Origin: Laguncularia racemosa
Taxonomy: Eukaryota; Streptophyta; Magnoliopsida; Myrtales; Combretaceae
Reading direction: 5' to 3'
DNA: 64,000 nucleotides
NCBI GenBank assembly: GCA_037954665.1
Contig: JBBMOL010000039.1
Location: 2,418,001 to 2,482,000, forward strand
Below, one piece after another: positions 23,047 through 34,615 of the stretch (the stretch's first letter is position 1; each line of letters starts with the position of its first letter). The notes below the pieces were generated by a model. The model had not been told where the DNA came from and searched no databases. It was given only the letters and a program-made list of their open reading frames with translations. The translations under genes were made by a program, and so were the position numbers.

Positions 23047-24060
23047 CCTTTCCTTCAACTTGCATTTCTTAATCATCGCCTAGTTTGACCTTCTTCTTTT
23101 GAGTCTCATCAAGTTGAATAAAAAGTGTCTTCTTGCTCGTCATATGATTGGAACACCTGCTGTCTACACCACACTTCACCTTACATGTCAATTGTGTCAT
23201 TATATGCCATGAATAGCTTACTTTCTTCAACTACTTCTTCTGCATAATTTGCCTACTTGTCTTTAAATTTGCAATCAGCTTTCACATGCCTGAATTTTTT
23301 GCAATTATAATATTAGATACTACTTTTATTATTGATGAATCTTTGCTCAAATCCTTTACCTCCTCCTCTACCAAAGCTATAATTTTTTCCTCGGAATCCT
23401 CCTCTACCTCTTCCTCAAGTTGCAACTTTGTCATACTCCTTTGAGCCCTCTCCTTTTACTTGAAATTCCTTTTCTTCATTCCTTTTTTCTATCCTATTGA
23501 TTCTTGCCTCATGAGATTGTAAGGAACCCATCAACTCATTAAAAGAATAAGTGGATGGATCCTTAGACTCCTCGATAGCTACAACTACATGGTCAAATTT
23601 AGAAGTTAAACTCCTCAGTACCTTTTTCACAATAGTGTTCTCTACGATGTTTTCTCCATAGGACCTCATTTGATTGACAATAGTTGCTACTTCTGTTAGA
23701 AATTTCTACATCGATTCTCCATTCTTCGTGTGCAAATTTTGAAATTTCCGATTAAGTGTTTGCAGTTTAATTGCGACCACTGCAAATGAGGCATAATATG
23801 CTAGTTGCAAAGTTGTCCAAGCCACCTTTGCTATTGAGGCTATTGCAATTTTTTAGAAGATTGAGTCATGGACGGCTTGTTGAATAAAGAATAAAACCTT
23901 TGAATCTTTCTTCTTATTTTCTCTCAATCTATTCTCCTCGGCTTTATCATTGTAGTCATTTTCCACCATGTCCCATAGCTCCTATGACTTGAAAAAATAT
24001 TTTCATTTTAATGCTCCAAAACTCATAGTTGTCTCCTTTAAAAATTAGCATAGCAGGTTA
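23047..24060 (-). pseudogene. Copia gag and protease N-terminal part
   Basis: The 84-residue frame 23669-23415 is copia gag (VKKVLRSLTSKFDHVVVAIEE, TYSFNELMGSLQSHEARI). A decayed CCHC region follows (23340-23260). The protease active-site region is at about 23190-23130 and reads VDSRCSNHMT, where the family has D-S-G, so the Gly is changed. The frame then runs into the inserted solo LTR at 23047. The N-terminal part of gag (24060-23670) is present with stops. Confidence 0.82.
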
Positions 24061-24124
24061 AGCAATACTCATAGTGTTGTCATTATTTGCCGTGAAGAAA
24101 TGCCCAAGATATGAAAGCAACTTT

Positions 24125-24136
24125 GCTCGGATACCA
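24125..24136 (-). promoter_or_regulatory. Primer binding site of the copia element
   Basis: The minus strand reads TGGTATCCGAGC two bases after the 5' LTR, one base off the usual plant initiator-Met tRNA complement TGGTATCAGAGC. Confidence 0.8.
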
Positions 24137-24138
24137 AA

Positions 24139-24492
24139 TGTTTGTTTTAAGAGGAGAATTGCTACTAATGACAGATTAAGGAAAAAAAGAAATTTGGAAT
24201 TGAAGAAGTAATTAATTAATTAATTAATTAATTATTATTTTCCTACTGTAGAAATAAGATCAACTAAAGTGCTTATTTATAAGCATGCATCTATAGAGAG
24301 ATTCTACACTTAAAAGATGCAGAGTAATATGTACTAACAACTAGATAAACTCAAATTTGCACTAACCTAGATAAGCATAAGTAACATGCTATTATTATCT
24401 TTTATCAAAAGAAATCTCTTTAGCTAACAAACTCATATTGAAAAGATTTTATAGAAATTTCGTCCAACTTATTTTGAATCATATCTCCAACA
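24139..24492 (-). repeat. 5' LTR of the copia element
   Basis: 354 bases matching 17695-18046 with some substitutions and small indels. The (TTAA)n tract is at about 24210-24233. Confidence 0.92.
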
Positions 24493-24499
24493 CTATGAC

Positions 24500-25500
24500 A
24501 TCGTGCAAAATCTGGTTTCTGACAATCAAGATTAGGGTATGTAGAAATTTTCTGTATCAAAGGCAATAGAAGATAGACAAACTTTTTGCTTGATTAGTGG
24601 GGAGGAATAATGCCCAGACGTAACATAATATAGGGAACAATCCATAAGGAACGCTACCTGTCTCTAAGAGATGTTTGGGTTAGTGCAATTATGGGATGAT
24701 AATAAGATTGAATTTCAATATGTTATGGAAAATCTGGAACTTAAAAAATCATTTGCTTTTTCGTGCAAATAGAGCATTGAATTTCCTTTTACATCAAGTT
24801 TGGAGTGCTGCCTTTGAGTTTTGGACCAATGTTAGAAGAAGGAATAAAGTTTACAAAATTGATTTTAAACATGGAAGCTGGCAACCTCTAGAAGAGGGGT
24901 TGGTAAGCTTACAACACCCATAGTTCTGTAATAACAAATACAAATGAGGCCACCATAGGAGTCGTCATAAGGGATAATCAGGGTAAATAGATTGCAACAT
25001 TTGGGAGGCAGGGTAAATAGATCGCAAGATTTGGGAGGAAACTTAGGCAAGTAGATATTTTAACTACTACGCTTTGGGGAATAATTTTTATGGGCTTGAC
25101 TTATTGATTACAAAGAGGTTTTAAAAGAATTGAAATTAATGTGAATTCTTACGCCACAGTGGCTCTTTCATTTGAAACAACTAATCCTGAATTAATTTTG
25201 TAATGCCATCATGCCATACTGGGAAAAACTCTCCTTCGTTCAAGAGAGCAGGATTAAGGTTGTCTCTTGAGAACTCGACAAGATGGCAGATTTTTTGGTA
25301 ATGTATAGCAAATGAAGTTGCTGTTTTTAATATTCCACTTGTTTATGTGTTAAAGTTGTTATCAGATGATATGATCTTGAATAAAGCTGCAAGCTCTAAT
25401 TTTGTAACCCATATTAGCTAATCTTGTGAAACTTATGTACTAGTTCTTAATCGTTTATTTTATTGGAAATTGCCAAAAAATAAATAAATAAAGATACATA
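24500..25500 (+). pseudogene. Second LINE relic: ORF2 C-terminus with RNase H
   Basis: A 75-residue frame (24696-24923) reads MLWKIWNLKNHLLFRANR and later the WSAAFEFW segment, typical of the region between zf-RVT and RNase H in plant LINEs. The following phase has NTNEATIGVVIRDNQGK (RNase H strand region) and, near 25270-25320, decayed end motifs. It ends in an A-rich tail at about 25478-25495. It has many stops and no RT. It lies immediately beyond the copia 5' LTR. Confidence 0.7.
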
Positions 25501-26796
25501 AAAATTTCTATTTTTGAATTTGGCCAATTTAGTACTTGAAATTTTATTGTTTAGAAATCTATTGTATATACTTTGAAATAAAGTATGATGTAGCGTCCTT
25601 AATAAGTACTAAAAATCTAAAAAATGAACTTTAAATACTAAATTGCTTAAATATAAAAATAAATACACATTAAAAGTTTTTTTAAAAAAGAGAAAAACTA
25701 GTTTTTAGAAGCATTTTTAGGCCTTGTGAAGCATAGTAATAATTTTATTCTATTGGCAATGAATTTGGTAAATTATTATCATTTCAAAAAAAGAAAAATA
25801 TGGCTAATACCATCTTAAGTATATCTTTACAAAGCCTATTTATTTTACAAGAAATTTAGCATATGTTATTATTCTTATTATTTCCCTTTACAGAAAGGGA
25901 CAGGGATTATACTCCTGAGTATTGCAATTTATTCTCTTATTCAATTTTGACCATCCTGAAGTGTACTGTTAGATTCCCAGCGACACCATAACAAATAGGG
26001 TCAGCAAACATTATTTTCCTACAATATAAAAAGCCTCTATTCAAGTATGAGAAGTAGGGGCGTATTACTGTGTAACCTCTTATAGACTTAATGTCAAACC
26101 ACGTGGAGGCAGCAAATACACGGAAGTCAAAGTGGAGCACATCGATGGAGAGCGTTTATCCCAAGGCAAGACGGCAGTTGCCCTTTGGAGCAAGCTTTTT
26201 TTTTAAAAGGCAATTAAAAAAATTTCTTACAATACGATTCAAATCGTAAATTAATATTGAGATTTTTAAATATAATAAAAATTATATATTAAATATGAAA
26301 CTTTTAAATATAAAAAAAGTTGAATATACAATATATAATTTAAAATTAAAAATCACATATGTAATATGTAATTTTTATTATATTTAAAAATCATAATTTC
26401 AATTTACAATTTTCTAATCATATTTTATAAACTATTTTTTTAATAAAAAAAGATTTATTCCAAATGAGCAAACTCATGCATAACTCGAATTTAGCCGGTA
26501 TATATATCATTGAAGGTGTGCATAATCATACAACTGAAGAATGGAAGTTCAAATTTGAATTCGGTGCCAAGAGATGCGTGTGAACTTGATTTGGTTAGAC
26601 TGCGATCTCAAATTAGACAATAACGAGCAAAGAAAGAACCTCGTAACTTCACGATTCACAGTAAGATGGTCCGTATTATTGGACCGAATCTTAGAAAATA
26701 CACTACATCGCCTGCCACAAAATACGGCGAGTAACAACAAGCTAAGAAGATGACGAATTTGCCAGTTCATGCAGGCGTGTAAACGAACAGTTGGAG

Positions 26797-27047
26797 GGTC
26801 AAAATCTCCCACGTGCCAGCTAACGTCAAACGACGGTGCCCATTAATCTTGCACGTGCGAAGCCCTTTTCATTAGTAGTACGATAACACATCATCACCTA
26901 TTAAAGAAGGGAAAGTTTGAAACATTGACTCTTGCGTCTTCGTATACTTTTGACTGCCCACATTATACATAACTTGCCCCCCTAGCCCCCCCTCTCTTGT
27001 GTCTCTATCTCTGTCAGAGCCAGCTCCCCCACTCCATGCGCTTGACC
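26797..27047. promoter_or_regulatory. Cluster of W-boxes and G-boxes
   Basis: W-box cores TTGAC(C/T) are at 26925-26930, 26950-26955, 27042-27047 and in reverse at 26797-26802. G-box CACGTG is at 26810-26815 and 26852-26857. Four W-boxes and two G-boxes in about 250 bases is dense for this AT-rich DNA. It is either a distal control region of the WRKY gene about 2.9 kb downstream or the promoter of an unrecognised transcript. Confidence 0.45.
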
Positions 27048-27430
27048 ATCTTTGGCTTACTCAGCCGCTAGCAATTAGCATTGGCAACCGCTCCTCATTT
27101 GTTCCCTTTCTTTTTCTTTCTCAATTACATTTGAATACATCGCCCCCATGATTTTTCTTTCACAGCTCCTTTGCTTTTGGACGGACGACTGATAATTTTC
27201 CAATTAAATAATTAAAGAGTCACAATCTTAAATTCTTCTTCTTCTTCTTCTCTTCTTTTCGGTAATTTTGAGCACATACTTCAATGTACTGCTGTGAGAT
27301 GATCCCGCAACACCTTTTCTGTTACTTCTTCCAATCTTCTTCAGGTGAATTATGTATAAATTTGTGTGGTGGGTCGTTGGATTGATAAACTGGTTTACGT
27401 AACATTTACTGCAAATTCACCATAGCTCTA

Positions 27431-27838
27431 TGTTTGGGAGAGTGAAATGGGGAAGGAAAGGACTAAGGAGAAATGAAAATTTTAATTTTTCATTATTTAG
27501 AAAGAAGGAAAACTAGAGGAGAAGGAAGTATGGGGATAATTACATCCGTGGTTCCACAAAAAATTGTTCTATTCAATAATAGGGGTAAAAGGAAGGAAAG
27601 TTTTTGAAATTATTAATTATTAATTTACACTTCATAAATTTTATTTTATGAATAAATTATTACTTGTAAAGAATTACTTAGTAATTGTAAGTGTTCAAAT
27701 TTAAAATAAATCAACTTTTCACTCAATTCATTATTTTCACTTTCTTTATTTTTTAGACAAACTAAAAGATTAATTTTTTTTTCCTTTCATTCTCTTTCCT
27801 TTTTTTTTTCGCTATAATTTTTTCCTTCTTCCCAAACA
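27431..27838. mobile_element. MITE-like element, inverted ends TGTTTGGGA
   Basis: TATGTTTGGGAG at the left and CTTCCCAAACATA at the right form inverted ends flanked by TA, and purine-rich left sequence mirrors pyrimidine-rich right sequence. About 408 bases, no coding capacity. The superfamily is uncertain. Confidence 0.5.
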
Positions 27839-28494
27839 TAATGTTAAGGAAATCACTCCAATCTCCCCTCCCCCTCTCATTCTATATAAAGTTGTTATTA
27901 CGATATTTAATTTATCAAATAACTATTATCCAAAATATTGAAAAGTAATTCATGTCTCCAATCAAAAAATTGCTATTCAATAGTCAATTTACCAATTCGA
28001 TATTGATTATGAAAAGTGGAGAATAATAAGAATATAGGGGTATAAAAGATAATTTGTTTTTTATTCCATCCAATTCATTATTTATTTTCATATCAACTAA
28101 ATAAAGTAATAGATATGTAATAATTATTGTATATCTATTTAATTCCTACTAAATCACTATTCAACCACCTCTTATTATATTTGATGAAGTAAATGGGTTA
28201 TTAGTTTGCAACTATTTTTTTAGAGACTAGACAAAATAGTTTGTAATGTAATACTAAATGAAGACATGTTGGTGTGTATATATGTTTACATAGTAAGTAT
28301 TAATAAAGTTTAAACACATGTAGTGGTAATGATTAATTTCTAAAAAAAAAAAATTAATATTTATACATATTGCCATATGTCCAAATCCTATTAATACTTA
28401 ACCACCACTTATATATACATGTAATGAGTAAATGGCCATTACATCGACTTGCATTATGAACACCCACCACCACAATATCACCTTCACACATTAC

Positions 28495-28715
28495 TAGGGA
28501 AAATCTATGGTACAATCACTCAGAAGTGATTATACGATACATATACTTTTGAGTTATAATAAATAAGATTCATTAAAAGTATCTAAGAAACTATTAATAG
28601 TTTTATTTTACTATTAATGAGCTTTATTTATAATAATTCGAAATAATTTATTATATCTTAAAAGTGATTACACCATATAGTCAGTTTTAACTGATTGCAC
28701 CGTAGAACCTCCCTA
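28495..28715. mobile_element. MITE-like element with long inverted repeats
   Basis: TAGGGA...TCTATGGTACAATCA on the left mirrors TGATTGCACCGTAGA...TCCCTA on the right. The pairing continues inward through the GTGATTATAC/GTGTAATCAC and TATAATAAATAA segments, so most of the 221 bases can fold as a hairpin. The ends are consistent with a TA duplication. Confidence 0.6.
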
Positions 28716-29658
28716 TATTGCTAACACCTCCCCTTCAATATATATTATTATTTTTACTATTACCTTCACATAATTACCACTCTATCATTATCATTGCTAC
28801 TAATCAATACATGCTAATATCCTTTAGTCAAGCTAGATTGATGGAAGAGTCAACAATGTTTATGGTATTGTAATATTTATTATGGTAGTAAACGGTTTGG
28901 TTTAGTTTAGTTTATTACTCTAAACTAACTATAAATTTTTTGTTGGATTTATAATGAAAATTTTTAAACCAAACTATAAAAAAAAATTAAAATTTCAATC
29001 TAGTTTAGTTTGATAATAAAATAAATTAATTTGATTTGATTTTTTTCCCTTCCTATTGATTGTGCATAAGCAGTCCAACAAATAAGAGCAGTATTAAACA
29101 TGCTCGGCCTAATAAAAAAAAAAAGAAAAAAAAAACATAGGATACCACACACATCCTAGTGAACAAACTGAAATATACTAATATAGTTGGTGATCTATAA
29201 TACACACTATATGTTTTAATTATAGCCACAATAAAAACATCAAATAATACAAAAGTTGAGGAAAAAAAAAAAAGAAAGAGAAAGAAATAACCACGAGAGA
29301 ATGAACCGGGGGGGCGGGACGTGGGGGTCACTCACGTCCTATGTCATCACGCGAAGCCAAACAATTATTCTAGCAAGTGAAGCCTTATGTTATTTCGTAT
29401 GCGCGGAGCAAGATATCCAAACCACTTATATATCATATCGGAACATCACTGTTGAAATATAGCTTATATGCTCGCATCAAAGACAATACACTTAATTTAC
29501 AAAAATTATAGATAGAAAAATAAGTATTAATTATTACCTCTAAAAAAGAAAAAAAAAACATAATATATAAAAGGATACTTCTGAAATATTTGTTAAAGAT
29601 CTAAAAATATTTTTAATACTTTTTAATAATAATAATAATAATAATAATTAAAATATAT

Positions 29659-29794
29659 ATTTAATTTCTTAATAAGTGATATAAGGATGCAATCACTATT
29701 TTTCCATATAAAACTTTCTTCATGGTGAAAAAAAAATTATTTAATTTCTTAACAAATGATTAAAAAATACAATCACTATTTTTCCATATAAAAA
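29659..29794 (+). promoter_or_regulatory. Duplicated TATA-containing core promoter of the WRKY gene
   Basis: Two diverged copies (29659-29713 and 29739-29794) share ATTTAATTTCTTAA and CAATCACTATTTTTCCATAT followed by AAAA. Each ends in TATAAAA (29707-29713; 29787-29793). The second TATA box lies about 120 bases before the ATG, a normal plant spacing that leaves a short CT-rich leader. Confidence 0.6.
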
Positions 29795-29913
29795 CCTAAA
29801 ACACGAGACTTCCTTTACCATGATTAAAGACCGAAAGACCTAGGGACAAATCATATAAACTTCATACCTCAAGAAACTTTTTTCTTCCCTTTCTACTCTC
29901 TTCTTCCTCCACC

Positions 29914-32341
29914 ATGTCTGAAGAAAAAAAATCATCCAATCCGTTCCACTATGACCCTTATTACTACAGTCAATTAGGAGTAAACCGTGCTGGCACCGGC
30001 TTCCAACTCTTTGATGATCATGATCTCTCCGTTTACACAAGTCATAATCTCAACCAACACCCTGCACAACAAAACGCACATGGTTTTGATCCGTCTCACA
30101 GGAGTTTCACTGATGTTTTACAAGGTTCCATGGACTATAACTCCTTATCAAGAGCCTTCGACTTGTCTTGTTCACCATCCGAAGTGGTGAATACTCCTGT
30201 GGAAGAGGGATCTGGAAAGGCCGGTGTGGCGGCGGATTCTATCTTGGGAGGAGGTGAGGGTAGTAACCATCCTACGACGCCGAATTCTTCGGTGTCGTCC
30301 TCATCTAATGAGGCCACTGGGAATGAAGATGAGGCTAAGATCGACACCATAGATGAGCAAACCATGAACAAAAGCAATGAGGATGAGAAGGCCAAAAAAG
30401 TGTAGGTTTTTCTTTTTCTACACGCCATGGGTCTTTGGTAAATTAACTTTCCAAAGTCTAGCTCCTAAGTCAAAGTTCATCTTTCTTTGTACTTATCGTT
30501 AGATTCTAATTGTTACCCAAAAAAATAAAATAAATAATAAGAAAAAAAGGGGCAATGAATGCATGTAAATTCATAGTAATTGATGTTTAGTTTTCGTAAG
30601 TACATCGAGTCATCTGAGCTCTTCTTTTTCTTTTTCAACTGATGTAGTGTTTGATGTCTAGTATCGTAATTCCAATAGTAATAATTGATCTTTGTGCCTC
30701 CTCAGCGAAACAATTGGGTTTGATTTTCTTAAATTTCTTTTATTACCTTATCTCGATTTTCTTTTCAAAGTCTGATCATGTCACCTCTTCAATATCTTAC
30801 ATCGACTCGTCAAATTTCCAAGATCCTCCACTCTATAAATTACTATTTAAATTGGGTTAAGATGGCTTCGCATATAGTATCAGCCAAATTTTACTAAAAT
30901 CAATCAATTATACATATTTGTCTTTCGCATGTAAAATATGTATAAATTATATATGCAAATCATTCATTTGGGCTCAACACAAATTAAACATCTCAAATTT
31001 TTACCATTGTACAACTGCAAAGAATGTTTTTGATTATAATAGTCACAATTAAGCTCAGAATATCAAGTCATGTATCTATAACAACACATGCCTTGCCCCC
31101 TCTATCGATTATCCAATCGTTTTAACATATTATATACTTTTTGTCAGGACCAAACCGAAGAAGAAAGAGAAACGGCCAAAGGAGCCACGGTTTGCATTTC
31201 TGACGAAGAGTGAGATCGATCACCTTGAAGACGGATATAGATGGAGAAAATATGGACAAAAAGCAGTCAAGAATAGCCCTTATCCAAGGTGACTGGCTTT
31301 ATTTTATATTTCAACTACATAGATCACTAACTAGCATATGACAAAATTAGTCTGGCTTAAAACTGGATTACATTTATTATTTAGTATAAAATGTAACAGA
31401 TCAACATATAGGACTTCATAAAGTTTAAAATCAAATATAATTTATCTACTTTCTGAAGCTTCATATGTCCAGAAAGTGACATGAATCTTTACTTTGTTTT
31501 TGCCATTTGAGTCAAAGTTTTGCTTCATTCTTAGATTTTGATAATCAATGTACTTTTATAAACTACGAAACTGGGTCGATCAATTTAATTAATAACTACT
31601 ATAAAACTAGGAGATAGTGCAACTATAATAATCTTGATTTCGCGAATTTTTGCTATGGGATTTGATTTTTATTTTTATAAATCCAATATGAATCTTTTTC
31701 ATTGTTATTCTTTCAATTTTCATTGATTTTCTTTTCTTAAATACTGTTATATATAACCAATAGTTGAGATTATAACAATAAGATGGATTATAAAGATATT
31801 ATAATATTTGATAAAATATTTAGATAATCTCAATCTACAAAGAGATGAAAATTGAGTTGATAAAAATGCATAGATCCATTTATTTCCTCAAAAATACATT
31901 ATTTCATAATCATGGCATATCTGATTGGTAAATTACATGTACCATTATTGCAGAAGTTATTACCGATGCACTAGTCAAAAGTGCAACGTGAAAAAGCGAG
32001 TGGAAAGGTCATATCAGGATCCAGCCATTGTGATCACCACTTATGAAGGCCAGCACAACCACGAGTGTCCAGCCAATCTCCGCGGCAGTGCCGCTGCCAT
32101 GAGGATGCTACCTCCGTCATTTTTGTCGTCGCCGTCCGCAATGTCACCTAGTTTTCCTCACCGTCAGCTCCTGGCTCATTTACTTCCCGTAGGAAATGAA
32201 GGTGCAGCACGTGACCATAGCAATTCCATGTTTTACCACCAAACCCTAGCTTCCCATCAACAACAATTGCAACTGATTCCTGACCGTGGTCTACTTCAGG
32301 ACATGGTTCCGTCCTTCGTCTCCAAAGATGAACAGCCTTAG
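29914..32341 (+). CDS. WRKY71: WRKY transcription factor, group IIc, WRKY71-like (3 exons)
   Basis: Exons are 29914-30401, 31148-31288 and 31954-32341; all introns are GT-AG and phase 2, giving 338 codons plus stop. The start is the first ATG after the TATA box, in CACCATGTC context. Residues 1-163 are an acidic/serine-rich activator-like region with SFTDVLQGSMDYNSLSRAF. A basic segment (about 165-174, KPKKKEKRPK) is a likely nuclear signal. The WRKY domain follows with DGYRWRKYGQK (WRKYGQK at 195-201) and a C-X4-C-X23-H-X-H zinc finger (C215, C220, H244, H246). Intron 2 splits the Arg codon of SPYPR, the conserved site in this group. The C-terminus GLLQDMVPSFVSKDEQP resembles Arabidopsis WRKY71, whose clade (WRKY8/28/71) binds W-boxes in the nucleus and acts in branching, flowering and stress responses. 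The exact orthology is inferred from memory of the family. Confidence 0.95.
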
Positions 32342-32509
32342 TATTAGTTCTTCCAGCTCAAATGCAGAACTCTTATGTGATTTTTGGCCGTCTTATTTAT
32401 CAATCACTTGATATTGCTTTATCATAAATTTGTACTTAGTTTGTACATATACACGTCTCCTAATTGCACTAAGATCGACATGTTAATTACCATATATTCA
32501 TTGTTTGTT

Positions 32510-32533
32510 TATGTGTGTGTGTGTGTGTGTGTT
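32510..32533. repeat. (TG)n microsatellite in the WRKY 3' flank
   Basis: An uninterrupted TG run about 170 bases after the stop codon, possibly within the 3' UTR. Confidence 0.9.
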
Positions 32534-32777
32534 TGTTTTTTCTTTTTTACCATATACTCTGAGTAATTTATAATATTAGACATTTACAAAGGTGTGTCAA
32601 AGAGTTTAATTAATGGCTTCTTGATTTGCTAAGGCCTTGGTCTCTCTATTAATATCGTTGTCCTATAAGATAGGATTATATTCGATTTCCTTCTTTACAT
32701 TTTCTAAAAATAAATTGGTAAGATAAATAGCTTACTTGACTTGCTAAAATACAGATACTACATTTTAATTTCACCCT

Positions 32778-32778
<1 letters not shown>

Positions 32779-32812
<34 letters not shown>
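32779..32812. repeat. (TA)n microsatellite
   Basis: A pure TA run of about 34 bases. Confidence 0.95.
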
Positions 32813-32814
<2 letters not shown>

Positions 32815-34364
32815 AGCGAATTTCCAATATGTTTTGAGGGAAAAACATATTATATGGATCGTGAATTAATGAGTTAACTAAGCACTAAATGATAAATGAA
32901 CTAGCTAATTAAATGACAACTAGTGCGTTTAGTTTATATGGCATTTGAAAAACAAAGTTAGATGGACAAAGATAACAGAACACTCAGGTTTTGTTCAAAT
33001 GAAGCTTATTCCCAGTGTCTTGTGATAAGAAGAGAGTTCAAAATTCTCATCTTGTGAATGGAGCATTACATTCAAATGAAGTGCCTCCCAAGGCTTGAAA
33101 TGAAATTGGAAAGCTACCCATGGTTCGAATCTGGACACGAAGTGTATATTTGCAGAATAATGTGTTTGTGACAAAACTAAACATTGAATCCGATGATTTA
33201 AACGAGTAGACATGTTTGTAAGTGTAACGAGTGTTAACTATACTTAAAATGATGATGTCTTAATATTTAATTGATCCAATAGTTAGCTCAAAAATGAATC
33301 AAAAGAGATATGTTTCGTGGTGAATAGATGTCTTTTAAACATTATACATACATACATATATATATATACACACTCACCTGTATTACCATGAAATTTGTAC
33401 TGATTGGTGAGTAATTATTATCTCTCCCTTTCTTACTATCAAAACACTGGAAACTTTCTTCTATTTTCTTAAATGTGGCTTAAGAGTTTTGGTTTCTGCT
33501 AATCGAATCTCTAATCTCTAGACTTAGTTGTATCTTAAGATGTATGGCTAATCCATCTCCCTCAACAAAGTTAGTACAGAAGGCATAAATCACTCGAAGA
33601 CTGCGACCACACCGTGCAACAACTTTTCAGTTCGTTCATTTGTCGTTTTTTCTTATATGCAAAATATTCCTAACGAAAGAAACGTAGATAAGAAGAATTA
33701 TCTGGCTGAGAAGCTGGTGAATTATTAAGGACTTCGAACATGATGAAAGCTGAGATCGAATTGGAACTTTTCAATCATGGAGAAGTACGTATTTGTGGTT
33801 GTGACCATACCACGACGTCAGATTTATATATAGACTGTAAAGCTTTTGACGTGAAGAATTGATGTAGCTAGCTAATTGTTAAAAAAATGAGTAGATATTG
33901 ACGTATTCGTTGTGATTGTATGCATTGATTTGCTTGAATTATATATCAAGAATTTCGGGTAACTGACCTGATTTAGATAGCGAGTATGACGACATATCTA
34001 TAGGAAACTTTTTCTTTGTTTCTTCGAGATCGTTATATATATGTTTTAAGGATATCGACGAGAAGATCTCAATGACCAGCCACTACAAAACACAATATTG
34101 ACGGGTCGGAACTCACAAATATAACGAATAGTAGTCTTACAATGGCTTTAAGCACTGATGCTCCAAAGTAATAACTACGTATTTGTAGGCACTAAATATG
34201 CACTTCATTTAGGGTTAGCAATTTTACACACGACTCGTAATTTGAACATTGATAATAATAATAATTATAAGTTTGATTTAGCCAAAAATCAACATTATAT
34301 TAACAAAAAGATCAAATTTGTTTCGACCTACTTATAAACATATCTAAGTTCGAGTCCAATAATT

Positions 34365-34615
34365 AAACCAATTTAACATAGACATTCAATATGCTTATTC
34401 GGGTCTAACTGGCTAACCTAATTAAGATTTAAGGTTTTTAAATTTTCTTTCAAATTCCAAACCAAAATCCTAATTGCATAGGCAACCTTTTCACTAATCA
34501 GTTTAAACTAGTTTAACATAAAGATATGGTTTTCTTATTCGATTCTAATTCACTAACCTATTTAAGACATTTCTTTCAAATTCCAACCCTAAATCCTAAT
34601 TGCATAGGCGACCTT
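34365..34615. repeat. Imperfect tandem duplication, two units
   Basis: Unit 1 (34365-34489) and unit 2 (34505-34615) share AAAC-TTTAACATA, TCTAA-T-CACTAACCTA-like text, CTTTCAAATTCCAA and AATCCTAATTGCATAGGC before ACCTT. Unit 2 lacks a short internal stretch. Confidence 0.75.

Larger units (their letters stand above)
17695..24492 (-). mobile_element. Ty1/copia retrotransposon, interrupted by a solo LTR
   Basis: LTRs of 352 and 354 bases (17695-18046, 24139-24492) begin TGTTTGTTTTAAGAGG and end ACA. Between them the minus strand encodes gag, protease, integrase, RT and RNase H in copia order. A Met-tRNA-like primer site follows the right (5') LTR and a G-rich PPT precedes the left (3') LTR. 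A 2.08-kb foreign LTR sits in the protease. The flanks (ATCTG and CTATG) do not form a convincing target duplication. Coding frames carry scattered stops, so the element is dead. Confidence 0.92.
25501..29658. other. Intergenic and distal upstream region of the WRKY gene
   Basis: No convincing coding sequence was found. The block holds two MITE-like inverted-repeat elements and a more GC-rich 26.5-27.35 kb segment with clustered G-boxes and W-boxes. The 87-residue minus-strand frame at 26549-26812 has no recognised motif. Long A/T-rich stretches fill the rest. Confidence 0.6.

Noticed and set aside
17690..24497. Target duplication of the copia element
   Set aside because: ATCTG before and CTATG after share too few positions; no convincing duplication was found at shifted boundaries.
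32995..33213. 72-codon minus-strand frame after the WRKY gene
   Set aside because: No similarity was recognised and there is no supporting promoter or intron structure.
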